Below are positions 7,401 through 14,677 of a stretch of DNA of 48,166 bases, piece by piece. Position 1 is the stretch's first letter. Every line of letters begins with the position of its first letter. Made by a program: the position numbers and the translations under genes. The notes under the pieces were generated by a model. The model was given only the letters and a program-made list of their open reading frames with translations. It made no database searches and had not been told where the DNA came from. The stretch is from Bacillota bacterium (GTDB taxonomy: Bacteria; Bacillota; Clostridia; Oscillospirales; Ethanoligenentaceae), in assembly GCA_023391535.1 (NCBI GenBank), contig JAEWAU010000008.1:1-48166 (forward strand). The letters are read 5' to 3'.

Positions 7401-8336
7401 TCAGTCCTGCTGATACAGAGCGGTGGAAAGGTAGCGCTCGCCGGTATCCGGCAAAAGCGCAACAATGAGCTTGCCTTTGTTCTCCGGGCGATTCGCCAGC
7501 TCCGTGGCCGCATGCACAGCCGCGCCGGAGGAGATTCCGACCAGAAGCCCTTCGTGCTTGGCCAGCGCGCGGGACGCGGTGAAGGCATCCTCGTTTTTCA
7601 CGGTGATGATCTCATCGACGACGGAACGGTTGAACACCTTGGGCACGAACCCGGCACCGATCCCCTGAATTTTGTGCGGGCCGGGCTTGCCGCCGGAGAG
7701 CACCGGCGAGCTGAAGGGCTCCACGGCCACGATTTTTACATCCGGGTTCTTCGCCTTGAGCCCTTCGCCCACGCCGGAAACCGTGCCGCCGGTGCCTACG
7801 CCGGCCACGAAGATATCCACCTTGCCGTCGGTATCGCGCCAGATCTCCTCGGCGGTGGTTTTTTTATGGATGGCGGGGTTTGCGGGGTTATTGAACTGCT
7901 GGGGCACCAGCGCGTTGGGGATGGTTTTCGCCAGCTCCTCGGCTTTTTCCACGGCGCCCTTCATGCCGGCCGGGCCGGGGGTGAGCACCAGTTCCGCGCC
8001 CAGCGCGGCGAGAAGGTTGCGGCGCTCAAGGCTCATCGTTTCGGGCATGGTCAGAATGAGCCGGTACCCTCTGGCCGCCGCCACGAACGCGAGGCCGATG
8101 CCCGTGTTGCCGCTGGTGGGCTCGATGAGCACGCTGTCCGCGTGCAGAACGCCGCGGTCCTCCGCGTCCTTGATCATGGCATAGCCGATGCGATCCTTCA
8201 CGCTTCCGCCGGGATTGAAATATTCCAGCTTGCCCGCCACGGTGGCTTCGAGGTGGTGCGCTTTTTCGTAATTGCTGAGCTCCAGAAGGGGCGTGTTACC
8301 GATGAGTTCGGTGAGGCTTTTTGCGATCTTCGCCAT
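7401..8336 (-). CDS. cysK: Cysteine synthase (O-acetylserine sulfhydrylase)
   Basis: 311 residues, normal CysK length. It makes cysteine from O-acetylserine and sulfide. Visible: LIGNTPLLEL, the PLP lysine in NPGGSVKDRIG (about residue 42), the substrate loop PTSGNTGIGLA, the phosphate loop GVGTGGTVSGVG, and GISSGAAVHA near the C-terminus. The ATG at 8336 is preferred to a TTG five codons upstream because GGAGAGG sits just before it. Its promoter (8390-8418) carries an overlapping inverted repeat. No terminator was seen between cysK and the metY leader, so some co-transcription is possible. Confidence 0.96.
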   Translation of the reverse strand: MAKIAKSLTELIGNTPLLELSNYEKAHHLEATVAGKLEYFNPGGSVKDRIGYAMIKDAEDRGVLHADSVLIEPTSGNTGIGLAFVAAARGYRLILTMPETMSLERRNLLAALGAELVLTPGPAGMKGAVEKAEELAKTIPNALVPQQFNNPANPAIHKKTTAEEIWRDTDGKVDIFVAGVGTGGTVSGVGEGLKAKNPDVKIVAVEPFSSPVLSGGKPGPHKIQGIGAGFVPKVFNRSVVDEIITVKNEDAFTASRALAKHEGLLVGISSGAAVHAATELANRPENKGKLIVALLPDTGERYLSTALYQQD

Positions 8337-8381
8337 ATTGATCCTCTCCAAATCTTAAATAATATTGAATTAATATGTTTA

Positions 8382-8418
8382 CTATACTTAGTGTAGTACG
8401 GTTTTTCCGCGCTGTCAA
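8382..8418 (-). promoter_or_regulatory. cysK promoter with overlapping operator-like palindrome
   Basis: Minus strand: TTGACA (8418-8413), 17-bp spacer, TACACT (8395-8390). A 7-1-7 inverted repeat (CTATACT-T-AGTGTAG, 8382-8396, one mismatch) covers the -10 box. That position suits a repressor; a sulfur regulator of the Rrf2 (CymR/IscR) kind is a guess only. Confidence 0.7.
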
Positions 8419-8437
8419 GAGCTTTTGCAGATTTTCC

Positions 8438-8484
8438 GAAAAAAAGCGGGCGCCGCGGAGGGAAACATCCCTCTTGCGGCGCCC
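8438..8484 (-). terminator. Intrinsic terminator after the 97-residue gene
   Basis: GGGCGCCGC (8448-8456) and GCGGCGCCC (8476-8484) pair perfectly, with an inner GAGGGA/TCCCTC stem and a T run on the minus strand. It insulates cysK from the upstream small gene. Confidence 0.9.
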
Positions 8485-8532
8485 GGAACGGACCCTTGCC
8501 TGTATGCGGCATTGCGTGCGGCGCGGAGCGTT

Positions 8533-8826
8533 TCACCGGGGAACGCCGGAGAAAGGAAACGTGCCGAAAAGAGTGTGCGCGCGGCCCCGCAGGCCGGAGG
8601 AGCCGGCTTCGCCCTGCGCCGAGTAGCGAACAGGGCCCAGCGGCGTGGGAACCGTGCCCTCCAGGCGGAAAAAGCCGCCCTGCACGGCGGCGCCGCGAAC
8701 GGGAAAACGCCCGGAGGACGTCTGCAAAAAGCCGGTGAGGGAGCCGTTTTGTTCGCTAAGCGTAAGCGTTCCGTTCATCGGCCCGGAAGGCAGCTCCAGC
8801 GTCAGATCGTAGATACCCGTCAGCAT
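8533..8826 (-). CDS. Small beta-rich conserved-type hypothetical protein
   Basis: 97 residues, no family recognised with confidence. The sequence alternates hydrophobic and polar residues with many Gly and Thr (GIYDLTLELPSGPMNGTLTL, then GSLTGFL, GFFRLEGTV, GTFPFSG), which suggests an all-beta, calycin- or barrel-like fold with repeated strand-Gly motifs. It has no signal peptide, membrane segment or cysteine. GGAGG ribosome site upstream, perfect terminator downstream, so it is a single-gene unit. Real gene by ribosome site, codon use and terminator; function unknown. Confidence 0.75.
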   Translation of the reverse strand: MLTGIYDLTLELPSGPMNGTLTLSEQNGSLTGFLQTSSGRFPVRGAAVQGGFFRLEGTVPTPLGPVRYSAQGEAGSSGLRGRAHTLFGTFPFSGVPR

Positions 8827-8951
8827 GATGAGGCCTCCGTTTCCGGGGCGGAAAATCGCCGCCCCGCGTGCTTTTCCATCCTATGAAAAACTCCGGTGCG
8901 GTATGCGCAAAAGCCCCCACCCGGTTTTTTGCGGCAGTCTCTTCCTAAACG

Positions 8952-9149
8952 CCGCGCTACGCGGTATAATAGGAGAGGCAGCCCGGCCCGTCAGCTTTTT
9001 CACAAGCGCGCCGGGGCGCCCGCAGTGCTTCGTGCTGTGAACCGCCGGAAGAAGGCCGCCCAGAGCGGTTTTCCCATAGCAGCCCGCCGGGAACGGCATC
9101 CCGCGATGCCCGTTTCCGCAGGAAAAGCTGCCACAATTCAAAGCAAAGG
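8952..9149 (+). promoter_or_regulatory. gpmA promoter region and structured leader
   Basis: TATAAT at 8965-8970 has only a weak -35; a CCGCG-CTA-CGCGG inverted repeat (8952-8964) abuts it. The ~170-nt leader that follows contains several pairings: GGCAGC near 8979 with GCTGCC near 9127, AACCGC with GCGGTT around 9042-9075, and GGCAT/ATGCC around 9094-9110. It resembles no RNA family I recognise. Confidence 0.45.
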
Positions 9150-9158
9150 ATGATTCAA

Positions 9159-9902
9159 ATGAAGCTCGTACTGATTCGTCACGGACAAAGCGAATGGAAC
9201 CTCAAGAACCTGTTCACCGGGTGGACGGATGTGGACCTGAGCGAGACCGGCGTGGCGGAAGCAAAGAACGCCGGCGTGCTGCTGCGCGAAGGCGGCTACG
9301 ATTTCGACATCTGCTACACCTCTTACCTCAAGCGGGCGATTCATACCCTGAATTACGCGCTGGCGGAGCTCGACCGCGAGTGGCTGCCCGTAGTAAAAAC
9401 CTGGAAGCTCAACGAGCGGCATTACGGCGCTCTGCAGGGCCTGAACAAATCCGAAACGGCCGAGAAATACGGCGAGGCGCAGGTGAAAATCTGGCGCCGT
9501 TCGTTCGACGTGCAGCCCCCCGCGCTGGAGCAGGACGACAAGCGCAACCCGGCATTGCAGGATGTTTACCGCAACGAAGATAAATCCCAGCTCCCGCTGA
9601 CCGAGAGCCTGAAGGACACCATCGCCCGCGCGGTGCCCTATTTTGAATCCACCATCAAGCCCGATATGCTGGCGGGCAAGCGCGTACTCATCGCGGCGCA
9701 CGGCAACTCCCTGCGCGCACTGGTGAAATACTTCGACGGGCTTTCCGACAAGGAGATCACCGACGTGAACATTCCCACCGGCGTACCGCTGGTGTATGAG
9801 TTCGACAAGGATTTCCACGTGCTGAGCAAGCACTATCTGGGCGACGCCGCCGCCATCCAGGCGAAGATGGAGAGCGTAGCAAACCAGGGCAAGGCGAAAT
9901 AA
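9159..9902 (+). CDS. gpmA: 2,3-bisphosphoglycerate-dependent phosphoglycerate mutase
   Basis: 247 residues, the size of dimeric/tetrameric GpmA. It interconverts 3- and 2-phosphoglycerate in glycolysis. The catalytic histidine lies in LVLIRHGQSEWN; other family marks are NLFTGWTDVDLSE, LNERHYGALQGLNK and the second histidine in IAAHGNSLRALVK. The ATG at 9159 (MKLVLIR) is chosen over 9150 because AAAGGA then sits 8 bases upstream. It is monocistronic: a structured leader precedes it and an intrinsic terminator follows. Cofactor dependence is inferred from length and motifs. Confidence 0.96.
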   Translation: MKLVLIRHGQSEWNLKNLFTGWTDVDLSETGVAEAKNAGVLLREGGYDFDICYTSYLKRAIHTLNYALAELDREWLPVVKTWKLNERHYGALQGLNKSETAEKYGEAQVKIWRRSFDVQPPALEQDDKRNPALQDVYRNEDKSQLPLTESLKDTIARAVPYFESTIKPDMLAGKRVLIAAHGNSLRALVKYFDGLSDKEITDVNIPTGVPLVYEFDKDFHVLSKHYLGDAAAIQAKMESVANQGKAK

Positions 9903-9923
9903 GCAGAGCTGCAATTCCGCAGA

Positions 9924-9969
9924 AGAGCGCGCGCTGACGAAATGGTTCGTTCGGCGTGCGCTCTTTTTC
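9924..9969 (+). terminator. Intrinsic terminator of gpmA
   Basis: AGAGCGC...GACGAA pairs with TTCGT...GTGCGCTCT and is followed by a run of five T. It lies 22 bp after the gpmA stop and separates it from the convergent PBP gene. Confidence 0.88.
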
Positions 9970-9992
9970 GGTCCGATTCCCGTTTTTCCTCT

Positions 9993-11336
9993 TCACTTCT
10001 TTGCCGTAAGCGCTTTTACAGCCGCCTGCAGCACCGTGTTCGCCACCGGCCCCGCCGCTTGGCTGCCCGAACCGCCGTTTTCGATGACGACGGCGAAGGC
10101 AAGCGGGCAATCGCTGCGGTTCAAAAAGCCCACGAACCACGCGTTGGGCGCCTGCCCGGCGGAAAGCTGCGCGGTGCCGGATTTGGCGCAGAGCTGCAAG
10201 CCCGGGTAGCGCCCGTCGCCGTAATTGACAAGCGTGTCGTTTCGCATCATGGAAGCTACGGCAGCGGCGGTGGAAGCCGAAAGCACGCGCGAACGCGCGC
10301 CCGTTTCACCCGCAAGCAGGTGCGGCGTGACGCGCACGCCGCCGTTTGCGATGGCGCCGACGTAGGCCATATACGAAACCGGGTTTGCCGTGTCGGTATA
10401 CTGCCCCACGCCGGCCCAGCCGAGATTGACGCCTTTAGCCTGCGAAAGGTCCACATGCCCCGGAGCCGTGCGGATGCCGTCGATTTCGAGCGAGGAGCCG
10501 AACCCCGCCTTCTGCGCGTAGCGTGCCAGCGTGGGAGCGCCCATCTCCATGGCGAGGGTGCCGAAGGTGATGTTGCAGGAATCCGAAAGCGCCTGCGGCA
10601 GCGTGATATGCCCGTGAGCCTCCTCGCAAACCAGTTTGCCGCCGCCGGTGTAAAGCACGCCGGGGCAAGTATAGGTGCGGTTTGCCACGCCGGGGATCGT
10701 ATCCAGCGCGGCGGCGAGCGTGACGAGCTTAAAGACCGAGCCGGGCGTATAGGCCGCCGAAAGCGCGCGGTTGAGGTACACGCCCTTGTATTTTGCGGGG
10801 TCGGCTTTCACATCCGGCGGATTTTCCGGGTCGAACGAAGGCGAGCTTGCCATGCAGAGCAGTTCGCCCGTTTTGTAGTTGTATACGGCCACCGCGCCGC
10901 TGCGGCCCGCCAGCGCCTGGTAAGCCGCGGCGCAGAGGTTCGCGTCCAGCGTCAGGCGGATATTACCCGCGCCGCCGCCGAACCGGTAGGTGCCGTTCAG
11001 CAGATTCCATCCCAGCAGCTTTTTGCCGATTACGAGCTGCACGCCGGTGGAGACGTTGCCGCCCGAATCGCCCAGCGTGGGCATCAGCGCGGTGCGGATG
11101 GCGGCGTTTGCGCTGTACGTCCGCCTGCCGCCCGACGTTTTCGCCAGCACAAGGCCGTTGCGGTCGGAGATCGTGCCCGCGTTGGGCTGGCCGTTTGTGT
11201 AAAGATGCCGGTTTTCTGGCGCGAGCGCCCAGGCGGAGGCGTTTTTCAGAAACGAGCCGGCAAAAAAGACCATGCCGCCCAGGAATGCCGCCAGCAGGAT
11301 GAGCAGCACCACGGCGCGGCGCGAAAGCAGCTTCAT
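9993..11336 (-). CDS. Class B penicillin-binding protein (transpeptidase)
   Basis: 447 residues. An N-terminal membrane anchor (VVLLILLAAFLGGMVFFAG) is followed by a short dimerisation-type region and a transpeptidase domain with all three active-site motifs: SVFK (in YTPGSVFKLVTL), SCN (SDSCNITFG) and KSGT (CAKSGTAQL). It cross-links peptidoglycan outside the membrane. It is shorter than FtsI/SpoVD, lacks PASTA repeats, and resembles the PbpA type that pairs with RodA in actinobacteria. Its ATG overlaps the stop of the SEDS gene by 4 bp (ATGA), so the two are translationally coupled and likely form a SEDS-PBP synthase. The long upstream extension of its reading frame is not coding. Confidence 0.92.
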   Translation of the reverse strand: MKLLSRRAVVLLILLAAFLGGMVFFAGSFLKNASAWALAPENRHLYTNGQPNAGTISDRNGLVLAKTSGGRRTYSANAAIRTALMPTLGDSGGNVSTGVQLVIGKKLLGWNLLNGTYRFGGGAGNIRLTLDANLCAAAYQALAGRSGAVAVYNYKTGELLCMASSPSFDPENPPDVKADPAKYKGVYLNRALSAAYTPGSVFKLVTLAAALDTIPGVANRTYTCPGVLYTGGGKLVCEEAHGHITLPQALSDSCNITFGTLAMEMGAPTLARYAQKAGFGSSLEIDGIRTAPGHVDLSQAKGVNLGWAGVGQYTDTANPVSYMAYVGAIANGGVRVTPHLLAGETGARSRVLSASTAAAVASMMRNDTLVNYGDGRYPGLQLCAKSGTAQLSAGQAPNAWFVGFLNRSDCPLAFAVVIENGGSGSQAAGPVANTVLQAAVKALTAKK

Positions 11337-13123
11337 AAGGTTTCCTCCCCGGAGCCGCGGATTTCCGGCTCCTCCGCGCGGCGGCGCCAGGTGCGCCGCC
11401 AGGCCGCCTGGGCCGGGCGGAAACGCGCGTCCGTGGATTTGACGAAGGCCAGCAGGCACCAGCAGGTGACGATGGAGGAGCCTCCGCACGAAACGAACGG
11501 GAACGTCACGCCCGTAAGGGGCAGAATATCCACCGAGCCGAACACGTTGAGAGCCGTCTGCGTCAGGAAAATGGCGCAGGCGCCGCAGGCGGCGATGGAA
11601 TACAGCGACGACCGGCAGCTTCCCACAGAGGAAAGCGCGAACGCGGCGAACAGCACGAGGACGAGCACCGCCAGCAGGCCGATCAGCAGCCCCCATTCCT
11701 CGCATACCACGCCGAACACAAGGTCCGTGCTCGCGGCGCCGATCTTTGCCAGATACCCGTTTCCGCCCCCCAGCCCCAGCAGCCCGCCGCTCGCGATGGC
11801 GATCATCGTGCGCGTCTGCTGGTAGCCGGAGCTGTCCGCATACTGCCACACGTGCCCCCACGCCGCGAAGCGCGCGTGCACGTAGGGGATGAACGAGATC
11901 ACCGCGCCGCCGCCCAGCACCGCGCCGCCCGCGATGAGCGCGAGGGTGCGCACGTCGCCCGAACGCAGGAAGGCGATGACGAGATACGCGCAGAAAAACA
12001 CCAGCGCGGTGCCGAAATCGCGCGTCACGGCCAACGTGCCGATGCAGGCGCCCGAAAACAGCAGAAAAGCGGTGAGGTTGCGCGCCGTGAGCAGGCGGTC
12101 CAGCGTGGCGGCGCCGGCCAGCACGAACGCCACCTTTACAAATTCCATCGGCTGCACCGTGACGCCGCCGAGATCGATCCAGTTGCGCGCGCCGTTTCGC
12201 ATCTGCCCGAAAATGAGGTTGAGCGCCATAAGCACGAGCGCCGCTCCGGCAAAAATGTAGCGCAGCTGACGCGCGCGGCCGGGGTTCCCGATGAGCAGCG
12301 AAAGCGCCGTGAAGGCGAGCACGCCCAGCGCGATGGCTGCCAGCTGCCGTGGCAGCGCCGAGGGCTTTGCCGAAGCCCCCACGCACAGCCCGAGGCCGCA
12401 GAGGAAGTAGGCGAGCATCTCGAGCTCGAAATAGAGGCGGCCGCTGCGGCGCAGCAGCAGGCCGTGCAGGATTTCCAGAGTGAGGAACAGCCCCCAGACG
12501 GGCGGCACCGCAGAGGCAAAACCGTTTGGCAGCGAAAAGCAAAGCTCCAGTCCACAGAGCGCCTGGAACAGCAAGATCAGCAGCAGCGTCGTTTCCGGGC
12601 GTATCACGCGCGCGGGCGGCGCGTCCCGCCCGGAAAAGGCCGCGCTTTCCGGGCCGCGCAGGGTCATTTTGAGCCCCGCCAGCGAGAGCTCGTCCCCCGG
12701 CTCTATGGGCGCGGAGCCTTCCACTTTCTCTCCGTTTACCGCAACTCCGCCGCGGGACTGGATATCCGAAACCCTCCAGCCGCCGCGGGAAAAAGCGAGC
12801 ACGGCGTGGGTGCGCGAGATGAACGGGAAACCGATGACCACGTCGCAGAGCCTGCTGCGGCCGATGGAATTTTCCCACCGGAGCAGCGGAAGGCGTTCGC
12901 CGTTCGGCAGAAGCAGGCAGCCGCAGGGTTCGGCCTTTTTCCGCCCCGCCCAAAGCGGCAGCGCACAGCGCAGCAGAATCAGCGCGGCGAGCGGCGGCAG
13001 AATCCAGCGCGCGCCCAGCGTGCAGAGCGCGCCGAGCAGATTCCAAGCGGCCGCGAAACCGCCCGAACGCACGGCGGTAAAATCCCGGACAATCGTCAGC
13101 CAAACCGATTCCATTTCCTGCAT
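11333..13123 (-). CDS. FHA domain-SEDS (FtsW/RodA) fusion glycosyltransferase
   Basis: 596 residues. Residues ~28-52 hold a membrane segment; ~65-150 form an FHA domain (IGRSRLCDVVIGFPFISRTHAV, VAVNGEKV, GDELSLAGLKM) with the Arg-Ser and Ser-Arg-Thr-His phosphothreonine-binding motifs; from ~185 on comes a multi-pass SEDS domain with QPMEFVKVAF, RDFGTALVFF, EEWGLLIG and TGVTFPFVSCGGSS. SEDS proteins polymerise peptidoglycan glycan strands with a partner PBP, and the downstream gene supplies one. FHA domains bind phospho-Thr; the PASTA kinase at 36.6 kb is a candidate partner. Most SEDS proteins lack such a domain. The start is the first ATG, with AAGGG upstream; a second ATG three codons later is possible. 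Confidence 0.92.
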   Translation of the reverse strand: MQEMESVWLTIVRDFTAVRSGGFAAAWNLLGALCTLGARWILPPLAALILLRCALPLWAGRKKAEPCGCLLLPNGERLPLLRWENSIGRSRLCDVVIGFPFISRTHAVLAFSRGGWRVSDIQSRGGVAVNGEKVEGSAPIEPGDELSLAGLKMTLRGPESAAFSGRDAPPARVIRPETTLLLILLFQALCGLELCFSLPNGFASAVPPVWGLFLTLEILHGLLLRRSGRLYFELEMLAYFLCGLGLCVGASAKPSALPRQLAAIALGVLAFTALSLLIGNPGRARQLRYIFAGAALVLMALNLIFGQMRNGARNWIDLGGVTVQPMEFVKVAFVLAGAATLDRLLTARNLTAFLLFSGACIGTLAVTRDFGTALVFFCAYLVIAFLRSGDVRTLALIAGGAVLGGGAVISFIPYVHARFAAWGHVWQYADSSGYQQTRTMIAIASGGLLGLGGGNGYLAKIGAASTDLVFGVVCEEWGLLIGLLAVLVLVLFAAFALSSVGSCRSSLYSIAACGACAIFLTQTALNVFGSVDILPLTGVTFPFVSCGGSSIVTCWCLLAFVKSTDARFRPAQAAWRRTWRRRAEEPEIRGSGEETL

Positions 13124-13140
13124 TCCAGCCCTTTTCGGCA

Positions 13141-13161
13141 GGGGCCGCCGGCAGCGGCCCC
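13141..13161. other. GC-rich perfect hairpin ahead of the SEDS gene
   Basis: GGGGCCGC-CGGCA-GCGGCCCC, an 8-bp perfect stem without a T run, 18 bp upstream of the SEDS start. It may structure the leader or act as a weak pause site. Confidence 0.5.
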
Positions 13162-13331
13162 TGCTTCGGTTTCAAATGGTGTTCCGTTTTGCGGCCGGGC
13201 GGACTCGCGCCCCGGGCGCCCGCCCGCCGGAGCGGAGAGACGCGGACGGCAACATGCCCAAACGGGCGCGCAAGAAACTGTGCAGGTTCAGTATACGCCG
13301 TCCGAAAGAATCCGGCAAGGGGCGCGGCGGC

Positions 13332-13439
13332 TCAGACGCGCGTTTTCGGGCCCTGAGGCGCTTTCTGGTAGCTGCCCTTCGGGCGGCGGTCGGTATCCTT
13401 GATGTGCTGGGTTTTGGGGGACGGCTTCTTTTTGGACAT
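13332..13439 (-). CDS. 35-residue basic small protein
   Basis: ATG-initiated ORF of 35 codons starting MSKKKPSPKTQHIKDTD and ending GPKTRV before TGA. It has a near-ideal GGAAAGGAG ribosome site 7 bases from the ATG. The product is strongly basic and hydrophilic (many Lys/Arg, Pro, Gly), with no hydrophobic stretch and no Cys. It may be disordered or nucleic-acid-associated. Transcription toward the SEDS-PBP pair is in the same direction, about 208 bp upstream of it. No family recognised; real by ribosome site and codon pattern, function unknown. Confidence 0.6.
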   Translation of the reverse strand: MSKKKPSPKTQHIKDTDRRPKGSYQKAPQGPKTRV

Positions 13440-13499
13440 AGTGGTTCTCCTTTCCATATTGGCTTCTTTTTTTGCGTGCGCGGTTTCGCCGGGCAAGGG

Positions 13500-13527
13500 A
13501 AAAAGGCAGCGTTTCGCGGCCGCTGCC
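13500..13527 (-). terminator. Minus-strand hairpin/terminator upstream of the 35-residue ORF
   Basis: Minus strand GGCAGCG-N9-CGCTGCC followed by TTTTT. It lies 60 bp before the small ORF start, so it either ends an upstream minus-strand transcript or serves as a leader attenuator for the small ORF. Confidence 0.65.
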
Positions 13528-13589
13528 CGGCGGAAACCGCTGCTGATAGCATGCGCGCGCCGCGCGCAGGTATGCCGGAGCGGCGCGTA

Positions 13590-13618
13590 TTGTCAGAAGG
13601 GATATTCGATGCTATAAT
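13590..13618 (+). promoter_or_regulatory. Sigma-A promoter of the hydrogen-sensing cluster
   Basis: TTGTCA (13590-13595), exactly 17 bp, TATAAT (13613-13618). It opens a ~125-nt leader before the first DRTGG gene. Confidence 0.78.
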
Positions 13619-13628
13619 ACAAGACAAG

Positions 13629-13670
13629 AGCCGGAGCGACGAAAGACACGGCCTCCGTTCGGCTTTTTTT
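13629..13670 (+). terminator. Possible leader attenuator upstream of the DRTGG gene
   Basis: AGC-CGGAG (13629-13636) can pair with CTCCG (13653-13657) and GCT (13662-13664), followed by seven T. A second hairpin CTCCGG-N7-CCGGAG lies at 13713-13731 and shares the same CTCCG/CGGAG words, so mutually exclusive structures are possible. The promoter is only 10 bp upstream of this hairpin. Confidence 0.5.
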
Positions 13671-13748
13671 GTGATATTTATTGAGAAAAGGCACACAGGC
13701 AGCTCCGGTTTGAGTCCGGAGAAACTGCAATGATGTGGGGGATTTCGT

Positions 13749-14099
13749 ATGCTGGTGCGGGAAATTCGTGATATTCTGGACGCCGAAATTCTGGAGCCCG
13801 GCAGGGGGCTGGATGTGGAAGTCCGCTCGGCTTGCGGAAGCGACATGATGAGCGACGTGCTCGCTTATGTGAAGGACCAGTCTGCCCTGCTCACCGGCCT
13901 TGTGAACCCGCAGGTGGTGCGCACGGCAGAAATGATGGATATGGCCTGCATCGTGTTCGTACGCGGCAAGCATCCGGACGCGGAGGTGCTCCGCCTTGCG
14001 CGGGAAAAGGGCATCGCCCTGCTGAGTACGAAACACCGCATGTTCAACGCCTGCGGGCTTTTATACGCGGGCGGCCTGCACGGGAAGAGCGGGAAGTAA
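13749..14099 (+). CDS. DRTGG-domain protein of the hydrogenase cluster
   Basis: 116 residues, a stand-alone DRTGG domain: MLVREIRDILDAEIL, then GSDMMSDVLAYVKDQSALLTG, NPQVVRTAEMMDMACIVFVRGK and a closing alpha/beta part. DRTGG domains are found as regulatory modules beside CBS and phosphotransacetylase domains and are frequent in clostridial [FeFe]-hydrogenase clusters; ligand unknown. It is the first gene after a promoter and possible attenuator, and is followed 27 bp later by an HATPase gene. A second DRTGG protein lies at 16228. Function in redox signalling is inferred from context. Confidence 0.85.
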   Translation: MLVREIRDILDAEILEPGRGLDVEVRSACGSDMMSDVLAYVKDQSALLTGLVNPQVVRTAEMMDMACIVFVRGKHPDAEVLRLAREKGIALLSTKHRMFNACGLLYAGGLHGKSGK

Positions 14100-14126
14100 C
14101 ACAGGGAAGGACGGAAAGGTACGGCG

Positions 14127-14549
14127 ATGCGATTTCATTACGTAATTCCCGGCGACGATTTTACGCACGCCGGGGAGGCTTCAGGCACAGTTAAAAAAAT
14201 TCTCAAGCAGCTCGGGTTTGCTCCCGATATCGTGCGGCGCACCACCATCGCCATGTATGAGGGTGAGATCAACATGGTGATCCACGCGGGCGGCGGCGAA
14301 GCGGATGTGGATATCACGCCCGAAAAGATCGATATCACGATGCGCGATCACGGCCCCGGCATTGAGGATGTGGAGCTCGCCATGCAGGAAGGCTATACGA
14401 CGGCGCCGGATACGGTGCGCGCTCTGGGTTTCGGAGCGGGCATGGGGCTGCCGAATATGAAAAAATACACGGATTTGCTGGAGATTAAAACGCAGGCCGG
14501 AAAAGGGACGACGGTACATATGGCTGTCGACGTGGGCCCAAGCGCCTGA
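14127..14549 (+). CDS. Anti-sigma-factor-like HATPase (RsbW/SpoIIAB type)
   Basis: 140 residues consisting of a single GHKL ATP-binding domain. The N box is EGEINMVIHA, the G1 box DHGPGIED and the G2 box GFGAGMGLPNMKKY. There is no histidine-phosphotransfer domain, so it is a serine-kinase/anti-sigma or partner-switch type rather than a sensor histidine kinase. GGAAAGG ribosome site. It lies between the DRTGG gene and the HydS-like hydrogenase; similar genes occur in the Thermotoga-type hydrogenase cluster. Its phosphorylation or binding partner is not in the window as a recognisable STAS protein or sigma factor. Confidence 0.88.
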   Translation: MRFHYVIPGDDFTHAGEASGTVKKILKQLGFAPDIVRRTTIAMYEGEINMVIHAGGGEADVDITPEKIDITMRDHGPGIEDVELAMQEGYTTAPDTVRALGFGAGMGLPNMKKYTDLLEIKTQAGKGTTVHMAVDVGPSA

Positions 14550-14677
14550 GGAAAGCCTTCCGCGGCGTAAAAACACTGTGCCGGAAACGCGGCCTTTTCC
14601 GCGGAGCCGGAAGGCGCCCGCACGCGCCGCCCTTTCGCTTTTATTCGAACTTGGGTGCTGGAGCCCAAACGGGTTTA

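Noticed and set aside
9000..9070. Possible signal-recognition-particle RNA (GTGAACC...CCGGAAG words)
   Set aside because: The asymmetric-loop consensus and tetraloop context of SRP helix 8 are not present.
11337..13175. Long N-terminal extension of the PBP frame (to 1060 codons)
   Set aside because: It overlaps the SEDS gene out of frame; the PBP membrane anchor and the ATGA coupling fix the start at 11336.
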